Shown: in pieces, positions 15,241 through 16,679 of the stretch
Position numbering within the stretch: position 1 is the first letter of the stretch
How the letters are laid out: every line of letters starts with the position of its first letter
Source of the DNA: Chloroflexota bacterium
GTDB lineage: Bacteria > Chloroflexota > Limnocylindria > Limnocylindrales > CSP1-4
Reading direction: 5' to 3'
Length of the DNA stretch: 16,679 nucleotides
Assembly (NCBI GenBank): GCA_030271555.1
Contig: JARXKQ010000003.1
Location: forward strand, 1-16,679
Translations under genes and position numbers: made by a program
The notes under the pieces: model-generated
What the model was told of the DNA's origin: nothing
The model's input: the letters and a program-made list of their open reading frames with translations, nothing else
The model's database searches: none

Positions 15241-15607
15241 GGAACCGCGCGAGGTGGGCTACTTCGAGGCCCAGTGGCGCAAGCTGCGCAACCCGCCGCC
15301 GCCGGTGTTTCGAGCCGTGCTGGCGAACCTTGCCCTGGCAGTCGTTGTTGGGCTGCTGCTCCTGGCCTACGACCTGCTCGTGCCCGGCGCTGAGATCGCG
15401 CCGCTCATCGCCGTCTATGTAGTGTTCGTCATCGTCGTCGGCAGCGTCCTGACCTACCTGTGGGTGGAGCTGCCAACCGGTGCGTCGGGCGAGAAGCGGC
15501 GGTCGGCTTGGGCCGGCGTCCTCGGCCTGTTCGCGGCCATCCCCATCGTCTATCTCGTGCTCGTCGTGCTCTTCCAGATCGTGGCGCCGCTCTTGGGCCG
15601 CGCCTGA
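15233..15607 (+). CDS. Small three-TM membrane protein, unknown function
   Basis: This is an unrecognised 124-residue protein. After a charged cytoplasmic-looking N-terminus (MTEEPREVGYFEAQWRKLRN, then PPPP) there are three hydrophobic segments at about 27-49, 55-79 and 92-117. A short polar loop containing GEKRR separates the second and third. The TTG start overlaps the last 8 nt of the aminotransferase-like gene and has AAAGAGG 10 nt upstream, so translation is likely coupled. Conservation next to the aminotransferase-like gene would point to a functional link. No catalytic motif is visible. Confidence 0.75.
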   Translation: MTEEPREVGYFEAQWRKLRNPPPPVFRAVLANLALAVVVGLLLLAYDLLVPGAEIAPLIAVYVVFVIVVGSVLTYLWVELPTGASGEKRRSAWAGVLGLFAAIPIVYLVLVVLFQIVAPLLGRA

Positions 15608-15622
15608 GCGGGACGCTACAAT
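15593..15622 (+). promoter_or_regulatory. Promoter of the VapBC-type operon (TTGGGC-N18-TACAAT)
   Basis: TTGGGC (15593-15598) and TACAAT (15617-15622) are separated by 18 bp, the -10 ending 10 nt before the ATG at 15633. The 5' untranslated region would be only a few nt. The -35 lies within the end of the membrane protein gene. Confidence 0.6.
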
Positions 15623-15632
15623 CTGCATCATT

Positions 15633-15866
15633 ATGCGTGATGCACGACGGACGACGGTGATGGCCCCAATCGGCGATCTGCGGACCCTCGAGGCTGAGGC
15701 TGAGAGACGTGGGGTGTCTCTGGCCACGGTTCTGAGGGAGGCCCTCGAGGAGAAGGCGCGCTCCCTACGCGAGACTCGACGCCCCCGTGTGGGCTTCGCG
15801 CGTTCGACCGATGGCTTTCGGGCGTCTGAAGTCGCGAGCGAGCCCGTGGCCGAACCGCCGCGGTAA
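15633..15866 (+). CDS. Ribbon-helix-helix antitoxin (VapB-like)
   Basis: The 77-residue protein is the likely antitoxin of the following PIN toxin. The N-terminal strand RTTVMAPI (6-13) is followed by helices DLRTLEAEAERRG and SLATVLREALEEKARS, the ribbon-helix-helix DNA-binding fold. The C-terminal tail VGFARSTDGFRASE plus PVAEPP is the flexible part expected to wrap the toxin. VapB-type antitoxins repress their own operon with VapC. The ATG at 15633 was chosen for its promoter position; an internal ATG at 15660 would remove the DNA-binding strand. Its TAA overlaps the toxin ATG in TAATG. Confidence 0.85.
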   Translation: MRDARRTTVMAPIGDLRTLEAEAERRGVSLATVLREALEEKARSLRETRRPRVGFARSTDGFRASEVASEPVAEPPR

Positions 15867-16282
15867 TGGTGCTGATACTCGACACGAGTGCGGTGCTGGC
15901 GGCGATCGACGCGGCCGACCCTGATCATGGACGCTGCGCCGACCTGATCACGGGCGTTCGGGAGGATCTCATCGTTCCGGCACTTGTCCTAGGCGAACTT
16001 GATTACTGGTGCGCCCACAGGCTGTCCGTTGACGACTGGCTGACGTTCGTCGCAGAAGTCGGGGCCGGTGTCTACCAAATCGAGCCACCCACGGTGGAGG
16101 ATCTGGAGCGATGCGCCGACCTCCAGGATCAGTATCGGGACCTCTCACTTGGTGTGGTCGATGCAAGCGTGGTCGCCCTGGCAGAGCGTCTCAACGAACC
16201 GAAGATTGCCACGCTGGATCAGCGCCATTTCCGAGTGGTCCGCCCCCGGCACGTTCCGGCATTTGAACTCTGGCCCACCTGA
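15866..16282 (+). CDS. vapC: PIN-domain ribonuclease toxin (VapC-like)
   Basis: VapC toxins are Mg2+-dependent endoribonucleases that cut tRNA or rRNA when the antitoxin is lost. The 138 residues contain the four acidic positions of a PIN active site: Asp6 in LILDTSAVL, Glu44 in LVLGELDYW, Asp99 in LGVVDASVVALAERL and Asp118 in IATLDQRHFRVV. The length is standard, and no residue appears missing, so it should be active. It is translationally coupled to the antitoxin by a TAATG overlap. The -35 box of the downstream tRNA promoter lies inside its last codons. Confidence 0.93.
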   Translation: MVLILDTSAVLAAIDAADPDHGRCADLITGVREDLIVPALVLGELDYWCAHRLSVDDWLTFVAEVGAGVYQIEPPTVEDLERCADLQDQYRDLSLGVVDASVVALAERLNEPKIATLDQRHFRVVRPRHVPAFELWPT

Positions 16283-16290
16283 CGTACGAT
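16263..16290 (+). promoter_or_regulatory. tRNA promoter (TTGAAC-N16-TACGAT)
   Basis: TTGAAC (16263-16268) and TACGAT (16285-16290) are 16 bp apart. Seven nt then separate the -10 from the first base of the mature tRNA at 16298. This is the best two-box promoter in the window, and it begins inside the toxin gene. Confidence 0.7.
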
Positions 16291-16297
16291 TCAGCGC

Positions 16298-16373
16298 GGG
16301 GGAGTAGCTCAGCGGTTAGAGCAGGCGGCTTATATCCGCCCGGTCCCTGGTTCGAATCCAGGCTCCCCTACCA
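16298..16373 (+). tRNA. tRNA-Ile (anticodon UAU), CCA encoded
   Basis: The full cloverleaf is visible. The acceptor stem is GGGGGAG with CTCCCCT (one G-U at the end). The D arm is GCTC/GAGC around AGCGGTTA. The anticodon stem is GGCGG/CCGCC around the 7-nt loop CTTATAT. The variable loop is CGGTC. The T arm is CCTGG/CCAGG around TTCGAAT. The discriminator is A and CCA is encoded at 16371-16373. With U at position 33, positions 34-36 read TAT, which decodes AUA (Ile). Most bacteria read AUA with a CAU tRNA carrying lysidine; UAU is rare. It has its own promoter at 16263-16290. Confidence 0.93.
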
Positions 16374-16374
16374 T
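16369..16374 (+). promoter_or_regulatory. Candidate -10 box (TACCAT) formed by the tRNA 3' end
   Basis: The last acceptor base T, discriminator A, CCA and the next T spell TACCAT. It ends 6 nt before the GTG of the M20 gene, the same box and spacing class as the ligase and GNAT promoters. No good -35 is visible in the T arm. Because CCA is constrained by tRNA function, the match may be partly accidental. Confidence 0.4.
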
Positions 16375-16380
16375 CATGGC

Positions 16381-16679
16381 GTGACCTCTGATTTGAAGCG
16401 GGTTGCGCGCGAGCGGATCGAGCGGGCGATGCCCGAGCTGATCGAGCTGAGCCACCGGATTTACACAAACCCAGAGCTCAACTACGAGGAAGTCAAGGCG
16501 GCCGGCTGGCTGACCGACTGGCTGGAGTCGGCCGGCTTCGCTGTCGAGCGTGGCATCGCCGACCTGCCGACCGCATTCCGGGCGACCTTCGGAAACGGGC
16601 CGCTCAAAGTTGCTTTCATCGCCGAGTACGACGCCCTTCCGGACGTTGGCCACGCCTGCGGCCACAACATCATCGCGAC
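16381..16679 (+). CDS. M20-family amidohydrolase, N-terminal part (3' end outside window)
   Basis: M20 enzymes are metal-dependent amidohydrolases/peptidases of the cytoplasm. The first 99 residues are present. MTSDLKRVARERIERAMPEL leads to SHRIYTNPELNYEEVKAAGW, then LKVAFIAEYDALPDVGHACG and HNIIA, where DVGHACGHN holds the metal-binding residues. The EYDALP form resembles the AbgB/PM20D2 subgroup, which cleaves aminobenzoyl-glutamate or amide-linked dipeptides, but the substrate cannot be fixed from this part. The GTG at 16381 was chosen because it is the only suitable in-frame start near the tRNA; the nearby ATG at 16376 is out of frame and meets a stop after two codons. The tRNA ends 7 nt upstream. 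Confidence 0.9.
   Translation, partial: MTSDLKRVARERIERAMPELIELSHRIYTNPELNYEEVKAAGWLTDWLESAGFAVERGIADLPTAFRATFGNGPLKVAFIAEYDALPDVGHACGHNIIA

Noticed and set aside
16376..16384. ATG at 16376 just after the tRNA as the M20 start
   Set aside because: It is out of frame with the M20 protein and reads ATG GCG TGA, stopping at once.

Overview
The window is a high-GC bacterial chromosome segment of about 16.7 kb that reads as ordinary metabolic and accessory genome. I see no phage, plasmid or CRISPR locus. Taxonomy is inference only. High GC, TANNNT-type -10 boxes 6-10 nt before start codons (leaderless transcripts), a lipoprotein with a Thr/Pro/Ala-rich linker, an F420-reductase-like protein and an archaeal/actinobacterial-type ATP-dependent DNA ligase would fit Chloroflexota (for example Limnocylindria-like) or a related actinobacterium-like lineage.

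Layout, left to right. (1) 1-3012: the C-terminal half of a PaaH-like 3-hydroxyacyl-CoA dehydrogenase and, 1 kb on, a PcaF/PaaJ-type 3-oxoadipyl-CoA thiolase. These are consecutive steps of phenylacetate/aromatic or beta-oxidation-like degradation. Between them lie a frameshifted, internally deleted XRE regulator on the minus strand and a roughly 170-bp inverted-repeat element. (2) 3013-5483: a 659-residue Pro/Gln-rich protein with a C-terminal membrane anchor, then an ErpA/IscA-type A-type Fe-S carrier, closed by a strong bidirectional terminator hairpin. (3) 5527-8058: an F420-reductase-like Rossmann protein on the minus strand, divergent from a plus-strand operon of XRE-cupin regulator, GrpB-family protein and short CDF-like cation transporter. 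(4) 12372-8055 on the minus strand: GNAT acetyltransferase, a 92-residue helical protein, a lipoprotein alpha/beta hydrolase, an MsrP/SuoX-type molybdopterin oxidoreductase and a BBE-type FAD oxidase, all co-directional with short gaps. (5) 12410-15607: an ATP-dependent DNA ligase divergent from the GNAT gene across a nearly symmetric bidirectional promoter, then a shortened class V aminotransferase homologue lacking the PLP lysine, and a three-TM membrane protein. (6) 15633-16679: a VapBC-type toxin-antitoxin pair, a tRNA-Ile with the rare UAU anticodon, and the start of an M20 amidohydrolase.

The most interesting signals are the tRNA-Ile(UAU); the tRNA 3' end, whose CTACCA plus the next T makes a TACCAT -10 box for the apparently leaderless M20 gene; the divergent TACCAT/ATGGTA promoter; the catalytically dead-looking aminotransferase homologue; and the repeat-rich tail-anchored protein. 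I did not find a convincing, wholly new multi-gene system.
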